Source: Enterobacter kobei
Lineage (GTDB): Bacteria; Pseudomonadota; Gammaproteobacteria; Enterobacterales; Enterobacteriaceae
Direction of reading: 5' to 3'
Assembly (NCBI RefSeq): GCF_001729765.1
Contig: NZ_CP017181.1
Coordinates: 1,240,001 to 1,304,000, forward strand
DNA length: 64,000 nt
The position numbers and the translations under genes are program-made. The stretch's first letter is position 1; the number at the start of each line of letters is the position of its first letter. Below the pieces are notes generated by a model. The model was not told where the DNA came from, ran no database searches, and saw nothing but the letters and a program-made list of their open reading frames with translations. Shown here in pieces: positions 16,847-27,092 of this stretch.

Positions 16847-17102
16847 GCTTTCACTCCGTATACATTCACAACATGAATGATAGTTGAATTTATTTATTAT
16901 GCTTGTAGAGATTCGTAAAGTGTTGGTTTTGTTTCACTTGTTTATCAAAAACAAACAGTTGTGTGATTATCACTCACGTTACTTAGCCTGTGTATGCCGT
17001 GCTGTCCGGAGGCTAAATAATATGTAACGGCAATATTCGGGCGCTTCGAAAATATAGAATCTGCGGATTATTGTAAAGCGTAAAAGCGGTAAATAAATAG
17101 TT

Positions 17103-17121
17103 GCCCGTCAAATTAACGGGC
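17103..17121 (-). terminator. Weak hairpin downstream of lipB
   Basis: Stem GCCCGT / ACGGGC with an AT-rich loop, followed on the minus strand by AACTATTTATTT rather than an uninterrupted U-run. The remaining 16847-17137 gap shows no gene; it should hold the ybeF promoter. Confidence 0.35.
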
Positions 17122-17137
17122 TCCCCTGTATGATATA

Positions 17138-17779
17138 TTAAGCAGGGATATATTCATGCGGGGGATTGTTAAGTAGCGCTAACACATTCTTCAGAAGAAC
17201 AGGGCGTATATTATCTGGCGTGGCGGTATCTACCCACTGGCGCATCTGCGTCATTTCCATACCGGCGTAGCCGCAGGGATTTATGCGCTGGAAAGGCGTC
17301 AGATCCATATTAATATTCAACGCCAGACCATGGAAGGAACAGCCTTTACGAATACGTAGCCCCAGCGAGCAGATCTTCATTTCGCCAACATAGACGCCTG
17401 GTGCATCAGCCCGCGGATGCGCGTCAATACCATATTCCGCCAGCGTGTTGACGACGGTTTGTTCCAGCAACGTCACCAGCTCACGCACGCCAAGCTTTCT
17501 GCGCTTCAGATTAAGCAGGACGTACATCACCTGCTGGCCCGGGCCGTGATAAGTCACTTGTCCACCCCGATCGCTCTGGATCACCGGGATATCGCCCGTC
17601 ATTAATAAATGTTCCGCTTTACCGGCCTGACCCTGGGTAAATACCGGCAGGTGCTCAACCAGCCAAATTTCATCAGGGGTCGTGTCATCGCGTGAATCGG
17701 TGAAGTCATGCATAGCCTGGGAGACAGGCTCATAAGGTTGCAGCCCGAGATGACGGACCAGAATTTTATCCTGATACAA
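17138..17779 (-). CDS. lipB: LipB, octanoyl-ACP:protein octanoyltransferase
   Basis: A 213-residue cytoplasmic enzyme that transfers octanoate from acyl carrier protein to lipoyl domains. The active-site elements are visible: the motif [14 protein letters not shown], the lysine in [10 protein letters not shown] and the cysteine in NPCGYAGM. Length and sequence match E. coli LipB. It is probably in one unit with ybeD, 95 bp upstream, and supplies the substrate for LipA. Confidence 0.97.
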   Translation of the reverse strand: MYQDKILVRHLGLQPYEPVSQAMHDFTDSRDDTTPDEIWLVEHLPVFTQGQAGKAEHLLMTGDIPVIQSDRGGQVTYHGPGQQVMYVLLNLKRRKLGVRELVTLLEQTVVNTLAEYGIDAHPRADAPGVYVGEMKICSLGLRIRKGCSFHGLALNINMDLTPFQRINPCGYAGMEMTQMRQWVDTATPDNIRPVLLKNVLALLNNPPHEYIPA

Positions 17780-17841
17780 AACAGCGTCTCCGAAGACGAG
17801 GAACCAATGATGAGGGGGAGTATATCACAGCGGGGGAGAGG

Positions 17842-17865
17842 GGTTACCCGGTAAGCCGGGTAACC
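17842..17865. terminator. Hairpin between ybeD and lipB
   Basis: Strong stem GGTTACCCGG / CCGGGTAACC without a U-run on either side; a possible Rho-independent pause or mRNA-stabilising hairpin rather than a full terminator. Confidence 0.4.
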
Positions 17866-17874
17866 GCAAAGGGA

Positions 17875-18138
17875 CTACAGCACCATACGCACAATTTCGA
17901 TATTGCCGAGTTCTTCGTAGAGCGTCTCAACCTGTTCGATATGGGTCGCGGTGATAGTAATAGAAACCGAGTGGTAGTTGCCCTTGCTGCTTGGTTTTAC
18001 TGACGGAGAGTAATCACCGGGCGCATGGCGCTGTACCACTTCAACCACCTGATCAACCAGCTCAGGTTTCGCCAGACCCATTACTTTGTAGGTAAATGGG
18101 GTAGGGAATTCAAGCAGTTCGTTAAGTTTGGTTTTCAT
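17875..18138 (-). CDS. ybeD: YbeD, DUF493 family protein
   Basis: An 87-residue small cytoplasmic protein with an ACT-like fold in the family ([40 protein letters not shown]). It is conserved between dacA and lipB in enterobacteria, and its position suggests a regulatory role for a neighbour, but its function is not established. Length matches E. coli YbeD. Confidence 0.94.
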   Translation of the reverse strand: MKTKLNELLEFPTPFTYKVMGLAKPELVDQVVEVVQRHAPGDYSPSVKPSSKGNYHSVSITITATHIEQVETLYEELGNIEIVRMVL

Positions 18139-18167
18139 GTCAGCTCCGGCGTAACGTCAAAAAGAAT

Positions 18168-18190
18168 AACTCCCACGTCAGGTGGGAGTT
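18168..18190 (-). terminator. Terminator downstream of dacA
   Basis: Stem AACTCCCA / TGGGAGTT followed on the minus strand by ATTCTTTTTGAC, in the gap between dacA and ybeD. Confidence 0.7.
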
Positions 18191-18243
18191 ATCAGGATAC
18201 TTAGTATATGGGGATCAAAATCACACTTTCAAGTGTTCGATTT

Positions 18244-19455
18244 TTAGCCAAACCAGTGATGGAACATCAATTTAATGTAATCAATGATTTTGCCGAAGAA
18301 ATTGCCTTCAGGAATTTCCTGCAGAACAACCAGCGGACGCTGATCGATAGTCTTGCCATCCAGCTGGAAGTTGATGGTACCCACGACCTGATTTTTCTGC
18401 AGCGGGGCATGCAGTTCGGTGCTGTTCAGGACGTAGCTGGCTTTCAGATCCTTCATACGACCGCGTGGAATGGTCAGGTACAGATCTTTATCCACGCCGA
18501 GGGAAGCACGGTCGTTGTCGCCGAACCACACTGGCTCAGACGCAAACTCTTTGCCTGCTTTCAGCGGATTCACGGTTTCGAAGAAACGGAAGCCCCAGGT
18601 CAGCAGTTTCTTGCTTTCGGTTTCACGACCTTTAAAGGTACGACCGCCCATCACGGCAGAGATCAGACGCATCTGGCCTTCAGTGGCAGAGGCCACCAGG
18701 TTGTAACCGGCTTTATCGGTATGACCTGTTTTGATACCGTCAACGTTCAGGCTGTTATCCCACAGCAGGCCGTTACGGTTGGTCTGACGAATACCGTTGA
18801 AGGTAAACTCTTTCTCTTTATAGATGGAGTATTCGTTCGGTACGTCGCGGATCAGGGCTTGACCAATCAGTGCCATATCACGTGCGGAGCTGTACTGACC
18901 GTCTGCATCCAGGCCGTGTACGGTCTGGAAATGGCTGTTTTTCAGACCCAGCGCGGTGACGTAGCTGTTCATCAGACCGACGAAGGCATCCTGGCTACCG
19001 GCGGCGAAATCAGCCATTGCTACGCAGGCATCGTTACCTGACTGCAGGTTAATACCCCGGATTAACTGGGAAACTGGAACCTGCATACCGGGCTTCAGGA
19101 ACATCAGAGAAGAACCTTTGAACACAGGGTTCCCGGTTGCCCACGCATCGTTACCAATGGTGACCAGATCCGTTTCTTTGAATTTACCGGCTTTCATGGC
19201 CTGGCCGATAACATAGCTGGTCATCATTTTGGTCAGGCTGGCCGGGTCACGGCGGGCATCGGCGTTCTGTTCTGCCAGAACTTTGCCAGAGTTGTAATCG
19301 ATCAGGATGTAGGATTCCGCGTCGATTTGCGGAACGCCAGGGATCATGGTCTTGATATTCAGGTCATCGGCATGAGCAGCAGAGAGTGCTGCTGCGCAAA
19401 GGGCCGTGGTCAGCGCCATGCGCTGCACAAAACGAGCAGAAAAAGTGGTCTTCAT
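18244..19455 (-). CDS. dacA: DacA, penicillin-binding protein 5 (D-alanyl-D-alanine carboxypeptidase)
   Basis: A 403-residue low-molecular-weight PBP. It has a signal peptide ([20 protein letters not shown]...AHA), the active-site tetrad S73-L-T-K76, the SGN box ([10 protein letters not shown]) and the KTG box ([10 protein letters not shown]), followed by a beta-rich domain and a C-terminal amphipathic helix ([17 protein letters not shown]) that anchors it to the outer face of the inner membrane. It trims the terminal D-alanine from peptidoglycan pentapeptides. It is a single gene after the mrd-rlpA group. Confidence 0.98.
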   Translation of the reverse strand: MKTTFSARFVQRMALTTALCAAALSAAHADDLNIKTMIPGVPQIDAESYILIDYNSGKVLAEQNADARRDPASLTKMMTSYVIGQAMKAGKFKETDLVTIGNDAWATGNPVFKGSSLMFLKPGMQVPVSQLIRGINLQSGNDACVAMADFAAGSQDAFVGLMNSYVTALGLKNSHFQTVHGLDADGQYSSARDMALIGQALIRDVPNEYSIYKEKEFTFNGIRQTNRNGLLWDNSLNVDGIKTGHTDKAGYNLVASATEGQMRLISAVMGGRTFKGRETESKKLLTWGFRFFETVNPLKAGKEFASEPVWFGDNDRASLGVDKDLYLTIPRGRMKDLKASYVLNSTELHAPLQKNQVVGTINFQLDGKTIDQRPLVVLQEIPEGNFFGKIIDYIKLMFHHWFG

Positions 19456-19594
19456 GGTCAGAACTACGACATCCGTGATGGAATTAAAAAAAGTGCCTTA
19501 CTATAGCAAATGCTATTCAGGCAGGCATCCGACTTTAAGCATGAGTTTGTGAATGCGTTTTACACAAACTGACATTTCGGATACCGCCGATTAA

Positions 19595-20701
19595 TTATTT
19601 TGCAACAGTGACGAAGGACTGCAGTTGTGCTTCGCTCTGCAAACGCTGTTGCAGAGACGCTGCCTGCGATTTACTGGCAAAAGGCCCCATCTGAATACGC
19701 CAGACCGCGCCGTTCTGCTCAACGCGTCCAGGTACGCCAAACTGCTGGCTTAGACGCTGTTGATACTGCTGGGCTCGGGCCTGATCGCTCACTGCCCCCA
19801 CCTGAACGACAAAGCCGCCGCTGGCTGCTGCTGGCGCAGCGGCTGCCGCGCTTTGCGTGGTCGCTGGCGCTGTTACCGGCGCTGGCTGCGTCACCGGAGC
19901 CGCAACCGGGGCTGGCGTCGGCTCACTGCCTTCCAGCACGCCCGTCGCTAAGGTCGTCGGTGCGCCTAAAAAGCCGCTACTTTTTACCGGTGCGCCAGTG
20001 GAATCATCGCTTTGCAGCGTATCATTGCTGATTGGACGTATTTCTCCCGCCGGCTGAGAAGGCTCTGCCGGAGAAGAGACGCTGCCCATTCCGCCGTCAA
20101 GATTTGGGCGGTCTGGCAGAGCATAGGTCTGCTTCGCCACCGTCGTACAGGCGGTACCCGGCCCGGACAGCGAGCCATCCTGCGCCACGATAATCGGGTC
20201 AATGCGAACTTTGGTGTTGTTCGACGTGTTCAGGCGATCGGCAGACGCGCGGGACAGAGAAATCACCCGGTCATTACCATATGGACCACGGTCATTAATA
20301 CGCACGACGATCATGCGACCATTAGCCAGGTTGGTGATACGCGCGTAGCTTGGAATCGGCAGCGTTGGGTGCGCGGCAGTGAGCTGCATGGGGTCAAATG
20401 TTTCACCGGATGCCGTGAGGTTACTGCCCGGTTCTGCATCATAAATGGCAGCAAAGCCCGCCTGGCTGAAGCGGGAAGGGTCCTGCACGATTTTGTAGCT
20501 TTTGCCGTCGCGCTCGTAATCCTGATTCGCGCTGGCATTCAGCGGTTCATAAACGGGATCGGCCCCACTGATTTCAACGATCGGACCATTACACACCGCA
20601 GGCTGCGGCGGCGCGACGGTTGCCTGTTGCTGACCATCATCACTTGTGCAGGCCGCAAGTAAACTTGCCGCGATGCAGATCCCCAGCCACTGCTTACGCA
20701 T
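19595..20701 (-). CDS. rlpA: RlpA, septal lytic transglycosylase lipoprotein
   Basis: A 368-residue outer-membrane lipoprotein with lipobox LLAAC (C18), a double-psi beta-barrel domain in the middle (RFSQAGFAAIYD, VRINDRGPYGNDRVISLS), a long Pro/Ala-rich linker near residues 255-290, and a C-terminal SPOR domain (GGFVVQVGAVSDQARAQQYQ) that binds denuded septal glycan. The start lies 16 bp after mrdB, so it belongs to the mrdA-mrdB-rlpA unit. The linker is low-complexity and likely variable. Confidence 0.95.
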   Translation of the reverse strand: MRKQWLGICIAASLLAACTSDDGQQQATVAPPQPAVCNGPIVEISGADPVYEPLNASANQDYERDGKSYKIVQDPSRFSQAGFAAIYDAEPGSNLTASGETFDPMQLTAAHPTLPIPSYARITNLANGRMIVVRINDRGPYGNDRVISLSRASADRLNTSNNTKVRIDPIIVAQDGSLSGPGTACTTVAKQTYALPDRPNLDGGMGSVSSPAEPSQPAGEIRPISNDTLQSDDSTGAPVKSSGFLGAPTTLATGVLEGSEPTPAPVAAPVTQPAPVTAPATTQSAAAAAPAAASGGFVVQVGAVSDQARAQQYQQRLSQQFGVPGRVEQNGAVWRIQMGPFASKSQAASLQQRLQSEAQLQSFVTVAK

Positions 20702-20717
20702 TCCGATCCCCTTATTT

Positions 20718-21830
20718 TTAAACGCTTTTTGACAACATTTTTCTGTGGGTATGGATCGACATCACGATCCCAAACCCGGCCATCAACACGATCAGTGCCG
20801 AGCCTCCGTAACTGACCAGCGGCAGCGGTACGCCTACTACCGGCAGAATACCACTCACCATACCAATATTTACGAAGACATAAACGAATAAAATCAGCAT
20901 CAATCCGCCTGCCATGACGCGGCCGAAGGTGGTTTGCGCCCGGGCGGCAATCCACAATCCTCGCATGATCAGCAGCACGTAGAGCGCGAGCAAAATCAGG
21001 ATACCAACCAGCCCCAGCTCTTCAGCCAGTACCGCAAAGATAAAGTCGGTGTGACGTTCCGGTAAAAATTCCAGCTGCGACTGGGTACCGTGCAGCCAGC
21101 CTTTACCGCGCAGGCCGCCGGAGCCAATCGCAATCTTGGACTGAATAATATGATAGCCCGCACCGAGCGGGTCAGTTTCCGGGTCGAGAAGCATCATAAC
21201 GCGCTGGCGCTGGTAATCATGCATCAGGAAGAACCAGAGGATAGGGATAAACGCCGCAATCAGCACCACAGCGATACCAATCAGACGCCAGCTTAAGCCC
21301 GACAGGAAAAGGACAAACAGACCGGAGAGCGCGATAAGGATCGAGGTGCCGAGATCAGGCTGCGCAGCAACCAGCAGCGTCGGCAGGAAGATCAGCACCA
21401 GCGCGATCGCGGTGTTTTTCAGCGACGGCGGACAGACATCACGGTTGATAAAGCGCGCCACCATCAGGGGGACGGCAATTTTGGCAATCTCCGAGGGCTG
21501 GAAACGAACAACGCCCAGATCCAGCCAGCGCTGAGCCCCTTTTGAGATGGCGCCGAACGCGTCTACTGCCACCAGCAAAATAATACAGAAGATATAGAGA
21601 TAGGGCGCCCAGCCTTCATAGACGCGCGGTGGGATCTGCGCCATCACCACCATGATGACCAGACCCATCGCGATCTGGCCGATTTTGCGTTCCATCATAC
21701 CGATGTCCTGACCACTGGCGCTCCAGATAACCAGGGCGCTGTAAACCAGCAGAGCCAGCAGGATCAGCAGCATGGCTGGGTCGATGTGGATTTTATCCCA
21801 CAACGATTTTTTGTTTGGATTATCCGTCAT
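20718..21830 (-). CDS. mrdB: RodA (MrdB), SEDS peptidoglycan glycosyltransferase
   Basis: A 370-residue polytopic SEDS-family protein with about ten membrane segments and the family signatures [18 protein letters not shown] and [15 protein letters not shown]. It polymerises lipid II along the cell side as partner of PBP2 in the elongasome. Length equals E. coli RodA. Its start is two bases after the mrdA stop, indicating translational coupling. Confidence 0.98.
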   Translation of the reverse strand: MTDNPNKKSLWDKIHIDPAMLLILLALLVYSALVIWSASGQDIGMMERKIGQIAMGLVIMVVMAQIPPRVYEGWAPYLYIFCIILLVAVDAFGAISKGAQRWLDLGVVRFQPSEIAKIAVPLMVARFINRDVCPPSLKNTAIALVLIFLPTLLVAAQPDLGTSILIALSGLFVLFLSGLSWRLIGIAVVLIAAFIPILWFFLMHDYQRQRVMMLLDPETDPLGAGYHIIQSKIAIGSGGLRGKGWLHGTQSQLEFLPERHTDFIFAVLAEELGLVGILILLALYVLLIMRGLWIAARAQTTFGRVMAGGLMLILFVYVFVNIGMVSGILPVVGVPLPLVSYGGSALIVLMAGFGIVMSIHTHRKMLSKSV

Positions 21831-21832
21831 GA

Positions 21833-23734
21833 TTATTGGTCCTCCGCCGCAGCGGCGGCCGGGTTTTCAGCCGGCAGTTCGGTGTTGTTATCACCCAGCA
21901 TAATGTGGTCGAGGATTTGGCGCATGATGGTCCCTACCGCCGGGCCAGCGCCGCCGTTTTCCAGAATCATCGCCACCGCCACCTGCGGGTTATCGTAAGG
22001 GGCAAATGCTGTCATGAGCTTATGGTCACGCAGACGTTCAGCAATGCGGTGTGCGTTGTAGGTTTCGTTGGCTTTCAGGCCAAAGACCTGCGCTGTACCG
22101 GATTTTGCAGCCACTTTATACGGCGTTCCGGCGAAATATTTGTGCGCGGTACCGTTCGGACGGTTTGCTACGCCGTACATACCGTCTTTCGCGATTTCCC
22201 AGAAGCCGGAATGAATGTCACCCACGGGCGCTTCATGGGGCTGTACCCACGGCACCTTTTTGCCGTCTTCAACGGTGCTTTGCAGCAGATGCGGGACTTT
22301 GACCACGCCATCGTTAATGAGGATCATCATCGCTTTGTTCATCTGAATCGGCGTTGCGGTCCAGTAGCCCTGGCCGATACCCACCGGAATGGTATCACCC
22401 TGATACCACGGCTTCTTAAAGCGCTTCAGCTTCCACTCGCGCGTCGGCATGTTGCCGGATCGCTCCTCTGAAAGGTCGACGCCGGTGTAGTGCCCGTAGC
22501 CGAACTTGCTCATCCACTCTGACAGGCGGTCAATCCCCATGTCATAGGCGACCTGATAGAAGAAGGTATCCGCTGACTCTTCCAGAGATTTGGTCACGTT
22601 CAGATGGCCGTGGCCCCATTTTTTCCAGTCGCGATAGCGTTTTTCAGACCCGGGTAGCTGCCACCAGCCCGGGTCAAACAGGCTGGTATTACGGTTGATG
22701 ACACCCGCACTCAGCGCCGAGACCGCCACATACGGTTTCACCGTAGATGCCGGCGGGTAAACGCCTTGCGTGGCGCGGTTTACCAGCGGCGTATTGGGAT
22801 CATTCAGCAGGCCGGAATAGTCTTTACTGGAGATGCCGTCAACAAAGAGATTCGGGTCATAGCTAGGCATGGACACCATAGCCAGAATTCCCCCGGTACG
22901 CGGATCGGTGACCACGACGGCGGCGCGACTGCCCGCCAGCAGGGTTTCAATATACTGCTGCAGTTTGAGGTCGAGCGTCAGATAGACGTCATGCCCCGCC
23001 TGAGGCGGAACTTCTTTCAGCTGTCGAATGACGCGGCCACGGTTGTTAACCTCAACCTCTTCATAGCCGGTCTGTCCATGCAGGACATCTTCGTAGTAGC
23101 GTTCGATCCCGAGCTTGCCGATATCGTGCGTCGCGGCATAGTTCGCCAGCTTGCCGTCTTTATCAAGGCGGTCAACGTCTTTGTCGTTAATCTTGGAAAC
23201 GTAGCCAATGACGTGCGTCAGCGCGGAGCCGTAAGGATAGTAGCGACGTTTGTAACCCTTCACTTCCACGCCGGGGAAGCGGTACTGGTTCACCGCAAAA
23301 CGGGCCACCTGAACTTCCGTCAGATTGGTTTTCACCGGAATGGAGGTAAAGCGGTGGGAACGGGCGCGCTCTTTTTTGAAGGCTGCGATATCGTCATCGT
23401 TGAGATCGACAACGCTTCTTAGCGCCTCCAGCGTGTCCTGAACATTATCGACCTTTTCCGGCATCATCTCGATTTGATAGATGGTGCGGTTTAGCGCCAG
23501 AGGGGTGCCGTTACGGTCGTAGATAATGCCGCGGCTGGGCGCGATAGGCACCAGCTTGATGCGGTTTTCGTTTGAACGTGTCTGGTAATCGGTAAAGCGG
23601 ACGATTTGCAGATTATAAAGGTTGGCGATCAGCACGCCGGTAAGCAGCAAAATCCCCGTAAAGGCGACCAGTGCCCTGCGCACAAACAGCGCGGACTCAG
23701 CCGTATAGTCGCGAAAAGAATTCTGTAGTTTCAT
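21833..23734 (-). CDS. mrdA: PBP2 (MrdA), elongation-specific peptidoglycan transpeptidase
   Basis: A 633-residue class B penicillin-binding protein: an N-terminal membrane helix ([20 protein letters not shown]), a pedestal domain and a transpeptidase domain with STVK (serine near 330), SAD and KSGTAQ boxes. It cross-links strands made by RodA and sets rod shape. It is the first of the mrdA-mrdB-rlpA group and lies 28 bp after rlmH. Length equals E. coli PBP2. No resistance-type change can be judged here. Confidence 0.98.
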   Translation of the reverse strand: MKLQNSFRDYTAESALFVRRALVAFTGILLLTGVLIANLYNLQIVRFTDYQTRSNENRIKLVPIAPSRGIIYDRNGTPLALNRTIYQIEMMPEKVDNVQDTLEALRSVVDLNDDDIAAFKKERARSHRFTSIPVKTNLTEVQVARFAVNQYRFPGVEVKGYKRRYYPYGSALTHVIGYVSKINDKDVDRLDKDGKLANYAATHDIGKLGIERYYEDVLHGQTGYEEVEVNNRGRVIRQLKEVPPQAGHDVYLTLDLKLQQYIETLLAGSRAAVVVTDPRTGGILAMVSMPSYDPNLFVDGISSKDYSGLLNDPNTPLVNRATQGVYPPASTVKPYVAVSALSAGVINRNTSLFDPGWWQLPGSEKRYRDWKKWGHGHLNVTKSLEESADTFFYQVAYDMGIDRLSEWMSKFGYGHYTGVDLSEERSGNMPTREWKLKRFKKPWYQGDTIPVGIGQGYWTATPIQMNKAMMILINDGVVKVPHLLQSTVEDGKKVPWVQPHEAPVGDIHSGFWEIAKDGMYGVANRPNGTAHKYFAGTPYKVAAKSGTAQVFGLKANETYNAHRIAERLRDHKLMTAFAPYDNPQVAVAMILENGGAGPAVGTIMRQILDHIMLGDNNTELPAENPAAAAAEDQ

Positions 23735-23762
23735 CCGCTGCTTAATCTACCCTGGTCAGTCA

Positions 23763-24230
23763 TTACTCGCGGTGATAGGGGTGGTTGGTAGTAATGCTCC
23801 ACGCGCGATACAGACTTTCTGCCACCAGGACCCGAACGAGCGGGTGGGGCAGCGTCAGCGCGGAGAGAGACCAACTTTGTTCTGCTGCCGCTTTGCAGGC
23901 AGGGGACAACCCTTCAGGTCCGCCAATCAGCAGACTAACGTCACGGCCATCCTGCTTCCAGCGCTCCAGTTCGTGCGCCAGCTGCGGCGTATCCCAGGGT
24001 TTACCCGGGATATCGAGGGTGACGATGCGGTTCTTGCCAGCGGCAGCCAGCATCAGTTCGCCCTCTTTATCGAGAATACGTTTAATATCCGCGTTCTTAC
24101 CGCGCTTCCCGGCAGGGATCTCCACCAGTTCGAACGGCATGTCTTTTGGAAAACGACGCAGATATTCAGTAAAACCGGTTTGTACCCAGTCCGGCATTTT
24201 GGTGCCGACGGCGACCAGCTGCAACTTCAC
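23763..24230 (-). CDS. rlmH: RlmH, 23S rRNA pseudouridine-1915 N3-methyltransferase
   Basis: A 155-residue SPOUT methyltransferase with the knot-forming SAM-binding segments [14 protein letters not shown] and [18 protein letters not shown]. It methylates pseudouridine 1915 in helix 69 of 23S rRNA in intact 70S ribosomes. Length equals the E. coli protein. Only three bases separate it from rsfS, forming a ribosome-related pair. Confidence 0.97.
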   Translation of the reverse strand: MKLQLVAVGTKMPDWVQTGFTEYLRRFPKDMPFELVEIPAGKRGKNADIKRILDKEGELMLAAAGKNRIVTLDIPGKPWDTPQLAHELERWKQDGRDVSLLIGGPEGLSPACKAAAEQSWSLSALTLPHPLVRVLVAESLYRAWSITTNHPYHRE

Positions 24231-24233
24231 GCA

Positions 24234-24638
<405 letters not shown>

Positions 24639-24819
24639 TCACCGGCCGGGATTTTGAAGGCGGGTATCATCCCACCCTCTGCCAGAGATTGCATCGCCAT
24701 TTTTGTAAAACAATTTCTGTAAAGCAATGACTGGCGGGAAAGTCTGGCAGCGGAGGATAACAGTATGGCTTAACCTGTCAAGGCAGGAGAATCAATAAGC
24801 CGCTTTTTATGACGCCTGA

Positions 24820-25476
24820 CTAAACATCTGCGCTTTTCTGATACAACCCGTGCGTATGAATATACGCCAGCACCGGGGCAGGCAGCAGATCGTCACACGT
24901 TAAACCGTGTTGTAAACGCTCACGAATAAGGGTGGCGGAGATATCGAACCACGGGGTTTCCGCCAGATAAATCTTCCCGGCGGGCTGGTTGTGAAGATCC
25001 TCTACGTTATCGGTAAGATGGTCTTCAAGCCACTGCTGATACTGCTCTTCACGCATGGTCAGCGGATAGCCTGGGCGGCGGCAAACGAGCAGGTGGCTGT
25101 TCTCCAGAATGGTTTCATACTTGTGCCACCCAGGAAAGTTGAGCAGAGAATCCTGACCAATGATAAACGCCAGCGGCTGGTCAGGCCCTTGCTCGGCTCG
25201 CCACTCCTGCAGCGTTTGCGACGTCCACGAGGGGGTGTCGCGACGCAATTCCCGTTCATCAAGCCTGAAAAGCGGTTTATCCGCAATGGCAAGCGTTAGC
25301 ATCTCTTTTCGCTGTTCGCTGGTTGCCTCAGGCTGAGGGCGGTGCGGCGGAACGTTATTGGGCATAATGGTGACGCGCTGCAGGCCGATCAAATTCGCCA
25401 GAATTTCCACCGGCTTAAGATGCCCGTAGTGTACCGGGTCAAAGGTGCCGCCATACAGGGCCTGTAAAGAGTGCAT
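24820..25476 (-). CDS. nadD: NadD, nicotinate-mononucleotide adenylyltransferase
   Basis: A 218-residue nucleotidyltransferase with the motifs [11 protein letters not shown] and [10 protein letters not shown] that bind ATP. It makes deamido-NAD from nicotinate mononucleotide in NAD synthesis. I start at ATG 25476 because [10 protein letters not shown] aligns with the E. coli start MKSLQALFGG and lies one base after the holA stop; ATG 25485 or TTG 25488 are possible starts that overlap holA. The C-terminus is about five residues longer than in K-12. Confidence 0.95.
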   Translation of the reverse strand: MHSLQALYGGTFDPVHYGHLKPVEILANLIGLQRVTIMPNNVPPHRPQPEATSEQRKEMLTLAIADKPLFRLDERELRRDTPSWTSQTLQEWRAEQGPDQPLAFIIGQDSLLNFPGWHKYETILENSHLLVCRRPGYPLTMREEQYQQWLEDHLTDNVEDLHNQPAGKIYLAETPWFDISATLIRERLQHGLTCDDLLPAPVLAYIHTHGLYQKSADV

Positions 25477-25477
25477 A

Positions 25478-26509
25478 CTATCCATCAATAAATACGTCAG
25501 CCAGCGCCTTGTGGCAGAGCAGCAGGGAAAGGCTTTCCAGCTCCGCCCAGACCGACTGGCCGTAATCTTGTTTTAAGGTGAGCTCAGCGCGCATCAGAAG
25601 CTGCACAGCCTGACGAAGCTGTTCATGGCTCAGGCGGTTGATGGCCTCGGTGGTCATTGCGCGGCGATTTTGCCATACCCGGTGTTTATCAAACAGCGCG
25701 CGCAGCGGCGTATGGGCAGACTGTCGCTTGAGCGTAATCAGCAGCAACAGTTCACGCTGCAGCGTACGCAGCAGAATAACGGGCTCGCTGCCTTCCAGGC
25801 GCAGCTGCTGAAGGATATGCAGGGCGCGTTTACTTTTCGCGGCCAGCAATGCATCCACCCAGTGGAACGGCGTGAAGTGCGCGGCGTCATTAACGGCCTG
25901 CTCGACGCGGGGGAGTGTAAGTTTGCCATCCGGCCAGAGCAGGGAGAGTCTGTCCAGCGCCTGTGCCAGCGCCAGGAGGTTACCCTCATAGCAGTAGCAG
26001 AGCAGTTGATTTGCCGCATCATCCAGCTGAAGATTGTTCTGCTTTGCTCTTGCGGCCACCCATTTTGGCAGATGCGCCTGCTCAGGTGTCTGACAGGTAA
26101 CCAGCACCGAGTGGGTCGCCAGTTGAGTGAACCACGCGGCATTTTCCTGCGCTTTGGTGAGCTTATTGCCGCGGACAATTAACAGCAGATCGCTGTGTAG
26201 CAGGCTAACCAGAGTGGCAAGCTGCTCATTGATGGCCGCGTTAGGGCCGTTTTCCGGCAGCAGGATCTGAATTGTCTGACGCGACGCGAAAAGGCTCATC
26301 GCCTGACAGAGTGAGAAGAGGGCGTCCCAGTCGGTATTGTTATCCACCTGGACGGTATGGTGTTCATCAAAGCCCTGAGCACCTGCAGTATGTCGCACGG
26401 CATCCAGGCTTTCCTGCAGCAGTAAGGGATCGTTTCCAAGCAGCAGATACGCCGCGCGCAGCCCTTCATTGAGCTGCGCGCGGAGTTGTTCAGGATACAG
26501 CCTGATCAT
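25478..26509 (-). CDS. holA: HolA, DNA polymerase III delta subunit
   Basis: A 343-residue clamp-loader subunit that opens the beta sliding clamp. The N-terminus [13 protein letters not shown] and the segment [18 protein letters not shown] are those of E. coli delta, and length is identical. It overlaps lptE by one base (the lptE TGA and holA ATG share a base) and is followed at once by nadD, so lptE-holA-nadD are one coupled unit downstream of leuS. Confidence 0.97.
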   Translation of the reverse strand: MIRLYPEQLRAQLNEGLRAAYLLLGNDPLLLQESLDAVRHTAGAQGFDEHHTVQVDNNTDWDALFSLCQAMSLFASRQTIQILLPENGPNAAINEQLATLVSLLHSDLLLIVRGNKLTKAQENAAWFTQLATHSVLVTCQTPEQAHLPKWVAARAKQNNLQLDDAANQLLCYCYEGNLLALAQALDRLSLLWPDGKLTLPRVEQAVNDAAHFTPFHWVDALLAAKSKRALHILQQLRLEGSEPVILLRTLQRELLLLITLKRQSAHTPLRALFDKHRVWQNRRAMTTEAINRLSHEQLRQAVQLLMRAELTLKQDYGQSVWAELESLSLLLCHKALADVFIDG

Positions 26510-27078
26510 CAGTTACCCATAGAGGTAGAAACCGGGGGCGTACTGGCATCCGGTTTTTCAATAATGTCAGAGCCTTCTTTTGTCGACGCGGCAATACCTG
26601 GCAGTTTACGGATCAGCTGTTCCGCTGCCTTGTCGTACATTTCGTTGATGATAATCTGCTGTTCGGCATCTTTCGCCAGCGCCGTTTGCGGGTTATCAAA
26701 GAACGAACGGTACACTTTTGTGCTGATCGGATAGATGTCTTTACCCGGGATCAGCACGGCTGCGTTAACAGTCATTACCATCTGATACTCTGCGGTACGG
26801 CCATCCTGGAAGATAGACGCTGTATCTTTGCTCAGGGTCGTCCCCAGAACGCGGAGAGACGGTACATCCTGGCGCAGCGTGTCTTTCTCAATGAGTTCGA
26901 CACCGTTCAGGCGCAGCTGGTTACGAACTGCCCGGCTGAATGGGCCATTCGGATCTGATGAGTCGAAAATCATCGTTTTCATCTCAGCAGGCACTGCCGT
27001 GGTATTGCGCAGGTGCCAGCCACAGCCAGCGGTGACAAGCACCGCCAGTGATAAGAGTATTGTTGCCAGTTGTCGCAC
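26509..27078 (-). CDS. lptE: LptE, LPS-assembly lipoprotein
   Basis: A 189-residue outer-membrane lipoprotein that plugs LptD during lipopolysaccharide insertion. It has a signal sequence with lipobox LVTAGC (cysteine at 19) and the conserved start of the mature part [11 protein letters not shown]. It lies 14 bp after leuS and overlaps holA by one base. The C-terminal tail rich in Pro and Ser differs from K-12, as is usual for this gene. Confidence 0.95.
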   Translation of the reverse strand: MRQLATILLSLAVLVTAGCGWHLRNTTAVPAEMKTMIFDSSDPNGPFSRAVRNQLRLNGVELIEKDTLRQDVPSLRVLGTTLSKDTASIFQDGRTAEYQMVMTVNAAVLIPGKDIYPISTKVYRSFFDNPQTALAKDAEQQIIINEMYDKAAEQLIRKLPGIAASTKEGSDIIEKPDASTPPVSTSMGN

Positions 27079-27092
27079 GTTTCCTCCCGCGC